From the NCBI GenBank assembly GCA_027435495.1, contig DAHZZC010000917.1, positions 1 to 10,248 on the forward strand: DNA of 10,248 nt. Direction: 5' to 3'. The stretch comes from Planctomycetales bacterium. Its GTDB lineage: Bacteria > Planctomycetota > Planctomycetia > Isosphaerales > Isosphaeraceae. Each line of letters opens with the position of its first letter. Within the stretch, counting starts at the first letter, position 1. This document shows positions 1 to 6,053 of the stretch, in pieces. The notes under the pieces were generated by a model. That model was given only the letters and a program-made list of their open reading frames with translations. It did no database searches and had not been told where the DNA came from. The translations under genes and the position numbers were made by a program.

Positions 1-197
1 GCCAGCCGAGAGTTTAGTCCACGAGGTATTTCATTTTGAATTCAGCCCAGGAAATCGGGGGCAGCTTGTGCGGGCCGAATTCTGAGAGAAAGCGGGAAGT
101 GACGGTGCTCACATCCTTGCCGATTCTAGTCCCCGTCTTCACGCCAATTCTGCCCAAGGACACTACGCACGACGAGCCCCCGCCGACGAAACCACCA

Positions 198-602
198 TCA
201 TCGAGCCCTAACGGGGCGTGCGGGATAGGCAGGGTGTGGCGATGCCGCCGGATTCAGGATGACGACATGCCGATTGACCAGCCGGTCGAAGAAGCTGCGT
301 AACGCCACCAGGGCCAGATTCTTCTTGGCAGCGGACCCGCCCAGGCCGACGAGGTATTGCCCCACCTGAAGCGGCGTGATCGTCGCCAGTTCCACCCCCT
401 GCCCCTCGCACCAGGCCAAGAACCGCTTCACCGCCCGCAGATAGGCCTTCTGCGTGTGGGCGTTGTGATGCTCGGCATAGAAGAATTCATCCCAGGCGAA
501 GCAGGCTGCCCCCCCGGCCCGCTCAACCAGCACCGGCAGCTCAGGCAGCTTGCTAACGGCTGGAACGCTGACCGGCGATGCTTCGATCAGTTCACCTCCC
601 AT
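198..602 (-). pseudogene. Truncated tyrosine recombinase (phage integrase family), N-terminal core-binding domain only
   Basis: The 134-residue product matches the SAM-like N-terminal core-binding domain of XerC/D-type tyrosine recombinases. Residues about 36-121 carry the typical pattern: WDEFFYAEHHNAHTQKAYLR, then FLAWCEGQG, ITPLQVGQYLVGL, KKNLALVALRSFFDRLVNR and ILNPAAS. In the family this domain binds DNA and is followed by a catalytic domain of roughly 170 residues with the R-H-R-Y residues. Here recognisable sequence stops after NPAAS (about base 240). A short unrelated tail rich in Pro, Ala and Arg runs to a TGA at 198-200, so the catalytic half is absent and the protein could not recombine DNA. 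The ATG at 600-602 directly abuts the TAG of the upstream minus-strand small gene, which suggests the two were once co-transcribed. The recombinase identity is fairly secure. Whether truncation came from a deletion or an insertion cannot be seen here. Confidence 0.75.
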
Positions 603-816
603 CTATTGACCCTCCTTCCTCGGCACGGCCTGCAATGACTCCATCAGGCGGTCCCGCTCGGCCGACAGCCTCAGCAGCTTCTCCTCTGTAACCGGCCCAC
701 ATCGCCAGCCATTGGGCCTCCCTGCGGGCCGCCCGCCGTTGCTGCATCACCATGGCGATGCCCAGGGCCGCGATCACGACCAGCAGCATCAGGGTGCTCA
801 GCCGGAACCGCTTCAT
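603..816 (-). pseudogene. Small single-pass membrane protein (planctomycete RFRLSTLMLLVVIAAL type), apparently frameshifted
   Basis: From ATG at 814-816 the product begins MKRFRLSTLMLLVVIAALGI, followed by VMQQRRAARREAQ. This is a basic start, one transmembrane helix (about residues 8-24) and a charged, coiled-coil-like tail, a layout I recognise from many small planctomycete proteins of unknown function. Up to about base 694 nearly every codon ends in G or C. In the same frame the remaining codons to the TGA at 592-594 drop to about 38% GC at third positions. The next frame (from GTT at 690-692) reads VTEEKLLRLSAERDRLMESL and ends at TAG 603-605, with about 83% GC at third positions and no usable start codon of its own. 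A single frameshift at about 690-696 would join the two halves into a roughly 70-residue protein ending exactly at the recombinase ATG. If there is no frameshift, the CDS would be 592-816 (74 residues). A sequencing error cannot be excluded. Confidence 0.6.
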
Positions 817-1117
817 GGGGAGAGGCACCAGTCGCGAGACGACCGGAGCCCGTCCCCCTGGCCCAGACCCGGGTGAAACGGAAACGGCACCGGGCCCGGA
901 CCGGATCGACCTCATCCTGCCCCACGGCGACCGCGACGATCCGGCAAATCTTACCGACACTGCGGGTCGCACCGGGATTGGAGCAGGCCGACGCGATCGG
1001 CCGATCAGCCTGGAGAGAGAGATCGTTGGGAAGCGGGCCGGCCTGGATGGACCGACCGACGCGGCGGGCAGGATGCCGGCCGACGCCCCCGCGATCCTGA
1101 GTCCAGGAGGGGTGGGC
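817..1117. other. Divergent intergenic spacer, no gene supported
   Basis: This 301-base GC-rich stretch lies between the start of the minus-strand membrane protein gene and the start of the efflux protein gene, so it must hold promoters for both directions unless they are silent. I see no convincing -35/-10 pair, operator palindrome, riboswitch or tandem repeat. The efflux gene frame stays open upstream to 752, but that extension encodes a low-complexity Pro/Gly/Arg/Asp sequence. It would also put an ordinary signal peptide in the middle of the protein, so I treat it as non-coding. Confidence 0.4.
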
Positions 1118-2794
1118 ATGGTCATGATGCCGGGCCGACCTCGGCCGCGAACCGGTCAAGGGAGTCGAGCGACCGTCGCCATCGGAAACCTTGCGATCGC
1201 CTGGGCTTGCCTCGCCACGATCCCGGGCGCCCGGGCACAGCAGGCGCAGATCGATAGCGAAATTCCTTCACTCCCCGGAGGGTCTGGCTCGTCGCTTGGC
1301 TCCATGCCCGGTGCCGGCTCTCCAGCCCTGGGAACCGCCCCAGGCGCCGGAGCGAGCGGGCCAATCACCAACCAGCCGGCCTCCCCGATCCTCAGCGGAC
1401 GACCGGGCCCGACCACGCCCAAGGGGATCACCGGCGCACTCTCGAACCCGGGAGCCGCGCAGGGGCCGACGTCGCTCCAGATGCCCGTGACCGCCCCCGA
1501 ATCCCAGCAGGTCGGCCCCACTTCCTCGGGATTCGCCGGGACACTGGACCTCCCCTCGACCGAGGACGATGGCCCGGCCGACGGCCTGACGCTCGACCAG
1601 ATCATCGATGTGACCCTCGCCCGCAGCCTCGACCTCCGCCAGAAATTCATCGAGATTCCGATGGCCCGCGCCGACGTCCTCCAGGCGAGCCTGCGGGCCA
1701 ATCCGGTCTTCTACCAGGACGGCCAGCTCCTGATGTACCGCCCTGGCCAGTACAACCGGTCCGAGCCCGGCGGCCCGCAGCAGTTCGACACCAACGTGAA
1801 TATTCCGCTGGACGTCTCGGGCAAGCGGCGGGCGCGTACCGCCGTGGCAGTCCGGGCCCAGAAGGTCCTTGAGGCTCAGTATCAAGATGCCGTCCGCCAG
1901 CGGATCGACGACATCTACGATGGCTTCGTCGGCGTCCTCAACGCGCGCCAGACTCTTCGCTACTCGCGACAGAGTGTCCAGGGGATGGAGCAACTCCTCG
2001 CCCAGAACGAGAGGCTTTTCAAGGCCGGTCAGGTCACGCAGCTCGAGCTGGACCGCGTCGAGAACCAGGTTCGAATCGCATCGCTTGGGCTGATGGATGC
2101 CGAGGGGGCCTATCGCCGGGCCCAATTGAATCTCGGCTCGCTGATGAACCTCCCCGCCGACGAGGGCAGCCGCCTGGAAATCCGAGGCAACATCGACATC
2201 CCCGCTCCCCCACTGCCGCCGATCGACGACCTGCGAAGGATCGCGCTGGACGAGCGGCCCGATATCCAGGCTTACCGGCTCGGTCTCAGCCGGGCCCACG
2301 CCGACGTCCGGCTCGCGAAGGCCAACGCCTACAGCGACGTCTACGTCCTCTGGCAGCCGTACACCTTCCAGGATAACAGCCCGTACGGCGTCAGGAGCGC
2401 CACCTCCTGGGCGCTCGGCGTGACCGTCCCCCTGCCGATCTACAACCGAAATCAGGGCGGGGTCCTTCGCGCGAAGATGAACGTCGATCAGTCGCGGCTC
2501 CAGCTCGCGGACATCGAACGCCAGGCCCTTATTGATATCGAGGTCGCCGTTCAGGACTTTCAGGTCGCCCGCCGCCTGATCCGCGAGCTTCAGCAAACCG
2601 TGATCCCCGACGCCCGCGAGATCCGTAACAAGACGATTGAGTTAAGAAACCGTGGCGCCGCCAGCTTCATCGACGTGATCAACGCGCAGCTCGACTTCAA
2701 CGACAAGGTCAAGCAGTACCTCGACACCGCGATCCGATACCGCCGGAGCATGCTGACACTGAACACGGCGGTCGGGAAAAAGGTCATGCCCTGA
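1118..2794 (+). CDS. TolC/CzcC-type outer-membrane efflux protein
   Basis: The 558-residue product belongs to the outer-membrane efflux protein (OEP) family, whose trimers form the outer-membrane channel and periplasmic tunnel of RND- or ABC-type exporters. ATG 1118 is chosen because AGGAGG lies 7 bases upstream (1105-1110) and a signal peptide follows, ending near residue 40 at GARA-QQ. Residues about 45-155 are a Pro/Gly/Ser-rich linker, unusually long for the family. The OEP repeats follow: LTLDQIIDVTLARSLDL from about 157, a VSGKRRAR turn near 235 as in CzcC-like proteins, long helices through QLELDRVENQVRIA, then the second repeat with ERPDIQAYRLGLSRAHADV (RPDI at 380-383) and PLPIYNRNQGG. 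The protein ends in a helix with INAQLDFN. No membrane fusion protein or inner-membrane pump is encoded in the window, so the substrate is unknown. The CzcC resemblance hints at metal export but does not prove it. Confidence 0.9.
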   Translation: MVMMPGRPRPRTGQGSRATVAIGNLAIAWACLATIPGARAQQAQIDSEIPSLPGGSGSSLGSMPGAGSPALGTAPGAGASGPITNQPASPILSGRPGPTTPKGITGALSNPGAAQGPTSLQMPVTAPESQQVGPTSSGFAGTLDLPSTEDDGPADGLTLDQIIDVTLARSLDLRQKFIEIPMARADVLQASLRANPVFYQDGQLLMYRPGQYNRSEPGGPQQFDTNVNIPLDVSGKRRARTAVAVRAQKVLEAQYQDAVRQRIDDIYDGFVGVLNARQTLRYSRQSVQGMEQLLAQNERLFKAGQVTQLELDRVENQVRIASLGLMDAEGAYRRAQLNLGSLMNLPADEGSRLEIRGNIDIPAPPLPPIDDLRRIALDERPDIQAYRLGLSRAHADVRLAKANAYSDVYVLWQPYTFQDNSPYGVRSATSWALGVTVPLPIYNRNQGGVLRAKMNVDQSRLQLADIERQALIDIEVAVQDFQVARRLIRELQQTVIPDAREIRNKTIELRNRGAASFIDVINAQLDFNDKVKQYLDTAIRYRRSMLTLNTAVGKKVMP

Positions 2795-2891
2795 GCGACC
2801 GGGGCGATGCGGATCGATCGAAATTCGGAACTTCCAAACCAAACGTCCAGAGATTTTCTGCGTCCAACGGCGCTGGAACGGGGAGGAGACG

Positions 2892-3728
2892 ATGGGACGG
2901 CGAAATCGTCGCGGGCTACGGCCCGAACTGGAGGGGTTCGAGCGCCGGCAGTTGCCCTCGGCGATCATTGCCACGATGGCCGCCAACAGCCTCTCGCTGC
3001 TCGGACATCGCGGCCACGCGAGCCTTGCCGGTGGCGGTGGCGGTGGCGGTTCGGGCCTCGGCGGCAGCCAGGGCGGAGGGACCACCGGGTCGAGCCCGAA
3101 TTCCTCCAGCTCGAGTTACGGGCCGACGATCACACTCGGCCATGCGACGCTCACCCAGGGCCCGCTCCTCAACCCCAACGGCACGATCAACAACATGGCC
3201 CTGGCCCCCACCGGCCTCCCCAAGCCCGGCCAGGTGAAGCGGCAGATTTTCACGGCACGGTTCGTCGGGCCGTACAGCATCGTCCCCGGCCGGACGCCCA
3301 CCCAGGCGGCCCAGGTCCTGATCCAGGGCGACGGCTCGGCCAACACGATGTTCCACTCCGACGTGCAGATCCGGATCGTCCAGCCCAAGGACCCCAGCCT
3401 ACCGTTCGGCGGCGTGGGCACGATCTTCGACCGGAACATCAACAGCAACAGCGCCCTCGGCTTCAACATCGCCGCCACGCAGCAGCCGGGCAGCCTCGAT
3501 CGCGGCGGCCGGCCCAGCCACTTCAACCAGGTGAGCGTCGATACCAACATCAGCGCAGGAACCTACGTCGAGGCGTATGGGCAGGGCGTCCTGAATATCC
3601 ACTACCTCCCGAGCGGCCGGCGCGGTCCCGGCGGAATCCAGCAGGGGACCGCGATCGTGACACTTCATATGAATATCTACACAGCCGACGCCAGCTACCT
3701 GCTTCGCAACGTCGCGTATAACGCCTGA
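2892..3728 (+). CDS. Hypothetical secreted or surface protein with planctomycete LEGFERR N-terminal motif
   Basis: I do not recognise a functional family for this 278-residue protein. The start is clear: GGAGGAG at 2882-2888 lies just before ATG 2892. The N-terminus RPELEGFERRQLPSA resembles the LE-LE-R-LLS type motif that planctomycetes place at the start of many exported surface proteins. A Gly-rich run encoded by GGTGGC repeats follows (about residues 46-66), then a Ser-rich stretch to about 75. From about 77 the rest looks like a single beta-rich domain: TITLGHATLTQGPLLNPNGT, a KRQIFTARFVGPYSIVPG segment, then QVLIQGDGSANTMFHSDVQI, ending HMNIYTADASYLLRNVAYNA. There are no cysteines and no transmembrane segment after the N-terminus. 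It sits 97 bases after the efflux gene on the same strand, so co-transcription is possible. Export is inferred from the motif; the function is unknown. Confidence 0.8.
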   Translation: MGRRNRRGLRPELEGFERRQLPSAIIATMAANSLSLLGHRGHASLAGGGGGGGSGLGGSQGGGTTGSSPNSSSSSYGPTITLGHATLTQGPLLNPNGTINNMALAPTGLPKPGQVKRQIFTARFVGPYSIVPGRTPTQAAQVLIQGDGSANTMFHSDVQIRIVQPKDPSLPFGGVGTIFDRNINSNSALGFNIAATQQPGSLDRGGRPSHFNQVSVDTNISAGTYVEAYGQGVLNIHYLPSGRRGPGGIQQGTAIVTLHMNIYTADASYLLRNVAYNA

Positions 3729-3757
3729 TCGGCCCACCCAATCGCATCGACGCCCCG

Positions 3758-3811
3758 GAGCCGGTAAAATCCGACGGGTGGAGGAGGACCATCCTCCGGA
3801 TTCACCGGCTC
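3758..3811 (+). promoter_or_regulatory. Strong stem-loop in the spacer just ahead of the glycoside hydrolase gene
   Basis: Three nested complementary segments form one long hairpin: GAGCCGGT (3758-3765) with ACCGGCTC (3804-3811), AATCCG (3768-3773) with CGGATT (3797-3802), and GAGGA (3784-3788) with TCCTC (3792-3796). That gives 19 pairs around a three-base loop, with an unpaired side of about ten bases. It ends 14 bases before ATG 3826 and leaves the weak GGGGAC ribosome-binding sequence (3814-3819) just outside the stem. There is no U-rich tail, so a classical intrinsic terminator is less likely than an mRNA-leader or stability structure, or a Rho-aided 3' end for the gene at 2892-3728. Confidence 0.5.
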
Positions 3812-3825
3812 ACGGGGACGTTGCG

Positions 3826-5781
3826 ATGTCGAGGGCGGGACGAACAGTGGCGCTGGTCTTGATCGGATTCTTCGGGATGACAGCGGTCGACGCCCGCGGG
3901 GCGCAGCCCCCCGCCGATCGCGCCCGTCCCCGATTCGAGCCGCTCCCGCTCGGGAGCATCCAACCATCGGGCTGGCTCAAGGAGCAGCTTCGCATCCAGG
4001 CCGAGGGCCTGGGCGGGCACCTCGACGAATTCTGGCCCGACATCAAGGAAAGCGCCTGGTTCGGCGGCAAGGCCGAGGGCTGGGAACGCGTCCCGTACTG
4101 GCTCGACGGCCTGGTCCCGCTGGCCTATCTCCTCGACGACCCCGCCCTGAAGGCGAAGGTCAGGAGGTCGGTGGATTACATCCTCGAGCATCAGCAACCC
4201 GACGGCTGGCTCGGGCCGATTGGCGACGCGCAAAAGCACCGCCCGTACGACGTCTGGCCGCTCTTCCCGCTCTTCAAGGCCCTCACGCAATATCAGGAAG
4301 CGACCGGCGATCCTCGCGTGATCCCCGCCCTTTTGAAGTGCTGCCGGAAGATCGAGGCGGTGATCTCAGGGGAGCCGATGTATAGCTGGGCGAAGTTCCG
4401 CGTGGCTGACCTTGCCGTGACGCTCGACTGGCTTCACGAACGGACGCACGAAGCCTGGCTGCCGGACCTCGCGCGGAAGGCGTTTGCCCAGAGTCACGAC
4501 TGGCGATCGGAATTCGAGAACTTCCCGTACACCGAGAAATCCATCCGCCATCACGACCTGGACAACCACGGCGTGAACATCGCGATGGCCCTGAAGTACG
4601 GCGGCGAGCGCTACCGGCTGACCCACGACGAGAAAGACCGCGACGCCGTTTTCCGGATGCTCGAACTGCTCGACCGCTACCACGGCCAGCCGACCGGAAT
4701 GTTCTCCTGCGACGAGCACCTGGCCGGCCGGAGCCCGTCTCAGGGAACCGAGCTTTGCACGGTGGTCGAGGCGATGTACTCGCTGGAGGATCTGTCCGAA
4801 ATCCTCGGCGACGCGAGGCTTGGCGACCGCCTCGAACGGATCGCCTTCAACGCCCTCCCGGCGACGTTCAAGAAAGACATGACCGCACACCAGTACGACC
4901 AGCAGTGCAACCAGGTGATCTGTTCGACAAGGGGTCCGCACGTCTACATGAGCAACGGTCCGGCGTCGAACCTCTACGGCCTGGAGCCGAACTTCGGCTG
5001 TTGCACGGCGAATTTCCACCAGGGCTGGCCCAAGTTCGCCTCGCACCTCTGGATGAAAACGTCGGACGGCGGCCTCGCCGTGATCGCGTATGCTCCGTGC
5101 GTGATCGAGACAAAGCTCCAGGGGAAGCCGGTGAAGGTCGAGGTCGACACGGCGTATCCGTTCCGGGATGAGGTCACGCTCCGGGTCACGGCCGCCGAGC
5201 CGCTGACGTTCCCCATTCATCTGAGGGCCCCAGGCTGGGCGGGCGAAATCCAGCTCGGGGCTCCGGATCAAGAGATGAGGATTCTCGATGGATATTCCTC
5301 CCTGAACCGCACCTGGTCCGGCACGAAGTCCATGACGTTCCGTTTCCCGATGAAACCGCGACTTTACCGGGGCCTCAACGACTCCATCGCGATCGAGCGC
5401 GGCCCGCTGGTCTTCGCGCTCCCGATCGAGGCCGAGTGGAAGAAGGTCAAGGATAACCCGCAGTTCGCCGACTGGGAGGTCTACCCGAAATCGCCCTGGA
5501 ACGACGCCCTTCAGATCGACCGCGAACATCCCGAACGCTCGATCGCGTTTGAGGACCACCCGATCGGCCGATCGCCATTCTCGACGGCGGGCGCCCCAGT
5601 GGTCGCGAAGGTGAAGGGCCGTCGTCTCCCATCGTGGGGCCTGGAACGAGGCGCCGCCGCCCCTCCGCCGAAGAGCCCGGTCGCAAGTAATGAGCCGCTC
5701 GAAGACCTCATGTTGATCCCGTATGGCTGCACGGACCTCCGGATCACCGAGTTCCCTGTTCTTTCGATTGGTAATTGGTAA
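3826..5781 (+). CDS. Secreted DUF1680 / GH127-type glycoside hydrolase (beta-L-arabinofuranosidase-like)
   Basis: The 651-residue product is a DUF1680 (PF07944) protein, the family that includes GH127 beta-L-arabinofuranosidases. The start is ATG 3826, giving a signal peptide (VALVLIGFFGMTAVDARGA, cut near residue 26). The in-frame GTG at 3778 lies inside the upstream hairpin and would bury the signal. Residues about 35-440 fit the alpha/alpha barrel (PLGSIQPSGWLKEQL, WERVPYWLDGLVPLAYLLDD, QPDGWLGP). The GH127 zinc-thiolate set is visible: Glu309 and Cys311 in GTELC, and the Cys392-Cys393 pair in FGCCTANFHQGWPKF. By family analogy one Cys of that pair would be the nucleophile. A DEHLAG motif (Glu297) sits where an acid/base Glu might be expected. 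A beta-sandwich region follows to about 640. It probably trims arabinose-type sugars from plant or algal polysaccharide after export; the substrate is inferred only. The last residues (SIGNW) and the stop codon come from the heptamer repeat at 5767. Confidence 0.88.
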   Translation: MSRAGRTVALVLIGFFGMTAVDARGAQPPADRARPRFEPLPLGSIQPSGWLKEQLRIQAEGLGGHLDEFWPDIKESAWFGGKAEGWERVPYWLDGLVPLAYLLDDPALKAKVRRSVDYILEHQQPDGWLGPIGDAQKHRPYDVWPLFPLFKALTQYQEATGDPRVIPALLKCCRKIEAVISGEPMYSWAKFRVADLAVTLDWLHERTHEAWLPDLARKAFAQSHDWRSEFENFPYTEKSIRHHDLDNHGVNIAMALKYGGERYRLTHDEKDRDAVFRMLELLDRYHGQPTGMFSCDEHLAGRSPSQGTELCTVVEAMYSLEDLSEILGDARLGDRLERIAFNALPATFKKDMTAHQYDQQCNQVICSTRGPHVYMSNGPASNLYGLEPNFGCCTANFHQGWPKFASHLWMKTSDGGLAVIAYAPCVIETKLQGKPVKVEVDTAYPFRDEVTLRVTAAEPLTFPIHLRAPGWAGEIQLGAPDQEMRILDGYSSLNRTWSGTKSMTFRFPMKPRLYRGLNDSIAIERGPLVFALPIEAEWKKVKDNPQFADWEVYPKSPWNDALQIDREHPERSIAFEDHPIGRSPFSTAGAPVVAKVKGRRLPSWGLERGAAAPPPKSPVASNEPLEDLMLIPYGCTDLRITEFPVLSIGNW

Positions 5782-5815
5782 TTGGTCATTGGTAATTCAT
5801 GGTTAGCCATTGGTC
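5767..5815 (+). repeat. Heptamer tandem repeat (ATTGGTA/C), left end of the intergenic element
   Basis: Seven consecutive seven-base units stay in register: ATTGGTA, ATTGGTA, ATTGGTC, ATTGGTA, then degenerate ATTCATG and GTTAGCC, then ATTGGTC. The repeat begins inside the glycoside hydrolase gene and encodes its last residues I-G-N-W, with the TAA stop at 5779-5781 crossing a unit junction. It resembles the short tandemly repeated heptamers (STRR) known from cyanobacterial genomes and the ATTGGTA-type spacer repeats seen in other bacteria. The role is unknown. Confidence 0.8.
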
Positions 5816-5870
5816 CTCTGGGGCAAACGTCCTCTCCGACCAGGAAGGACGATCCGCTCGCCGCGGAGTT

Positions 5871-5969
5871 TGTGAAAGAATCAGATTCCAGATTCCAGAA
5901 ATGGAATGCCTTGCTGCCCTGAGACTGATATCCATTTGGAAGCTGGAAGCTGGAATCGATTCTTTCACA
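5871..5969. repeat. Imperfect inverted repeat with embedded ATTCCAG/CTGGAAG heptamers
   Basis: The left arm (5871-5905) starts TGTGAAAGAATC, carries two copies of ATTCCAG and ends AAATGGA. The right arm (5931-5969) is its near-complement: TCCATTT, tandem GGAAGCT units, then GATTCTTTCACA. The outer 12 bases pair perfectly, and the arms differ mainly in heptamer copy number. A 25-base loop (5906-5930) separates them. As RNA or extruded DNA this would be a long hairpin. It lies between the two outer heptamer arrays, so the whole spacer looks like one symmetrical element rather than random sequence. The short frames open across it, such as 5799-6044 plus, follow the repeat units and are not credible genes. 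Confidence 0.75.
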
Positions 5970-6001
5970 GCCTCTCCGATCTCGACCAACCAGATAGCCA
6001 C

Positions 6002-6053
6002 ACCAGCAACCCACAACCAGAAAAAAATGACCAATAACCAATAACCAATGACC
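6002..6053 (-). repeat. Heptamer tandem repeat (ACCAATA/G), right end of the intergenic element
   Basis: Units beginning ACC recur every seven bases at 6002, 6009, 6016, 6030, 6037, 6044 and 6051, with one degenerate A-rich unit at 6023. The best copies, ACCAATA, ACCAATA and ACCAATG, are the reverse complement of the left array's ATTGGTA/ATTGGTC type (with TTATTGGT in place of TAATTGGT), so the two arrays face each other. The ATG of the downstream histidine kinase (6048-6050) lies inside the last full unit. Confidence 0.75.

Noticed and set aside
36..302. Plus-strand open frame of 88 codons at the left edge
   Set aside because: It crosses the end of the recombinase remnant in antisense, has no ribosome-binding site and shows no family resemblance or coding bias.
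752..1117. N-terminal extension of the efflux protein to an ATG at 752
   Set aside because: It would overlap the minus-strand membrane protein gene, encodes low-complexity sequence and would place the signal peptide internally. ATG 1118 has AGGAGG and starts at the signal peptide.
3026..3060. GGTGGC tandem repeats as a microsatellite of possible regulatory interest
   Set aside because: They are in frame and encode a Gly-rich linker in the surface protein; copy changes would keep the frame, so no switch is implied.
4366..5559. Long minus-strand open frame opposite the glycoside hydrolase
   Set aside because: It is an antisense shadow caused by the strong third-position GC bias of the real plus-strand gene; no motif is present.
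5936..5963. Possible sigma-70 promoter (TTGGAA with GATTCT) ahead of the kinase
   Set aside because: The boxes fall in the heptamer-containing arm and match consensus poorly, so they cannot be told from repeat sequence.
5767..6053. CRISPR-like array
   Set aside because: Units are seven bases with no spacers and no cas genes are present, so this is short tandem repeat DNA.
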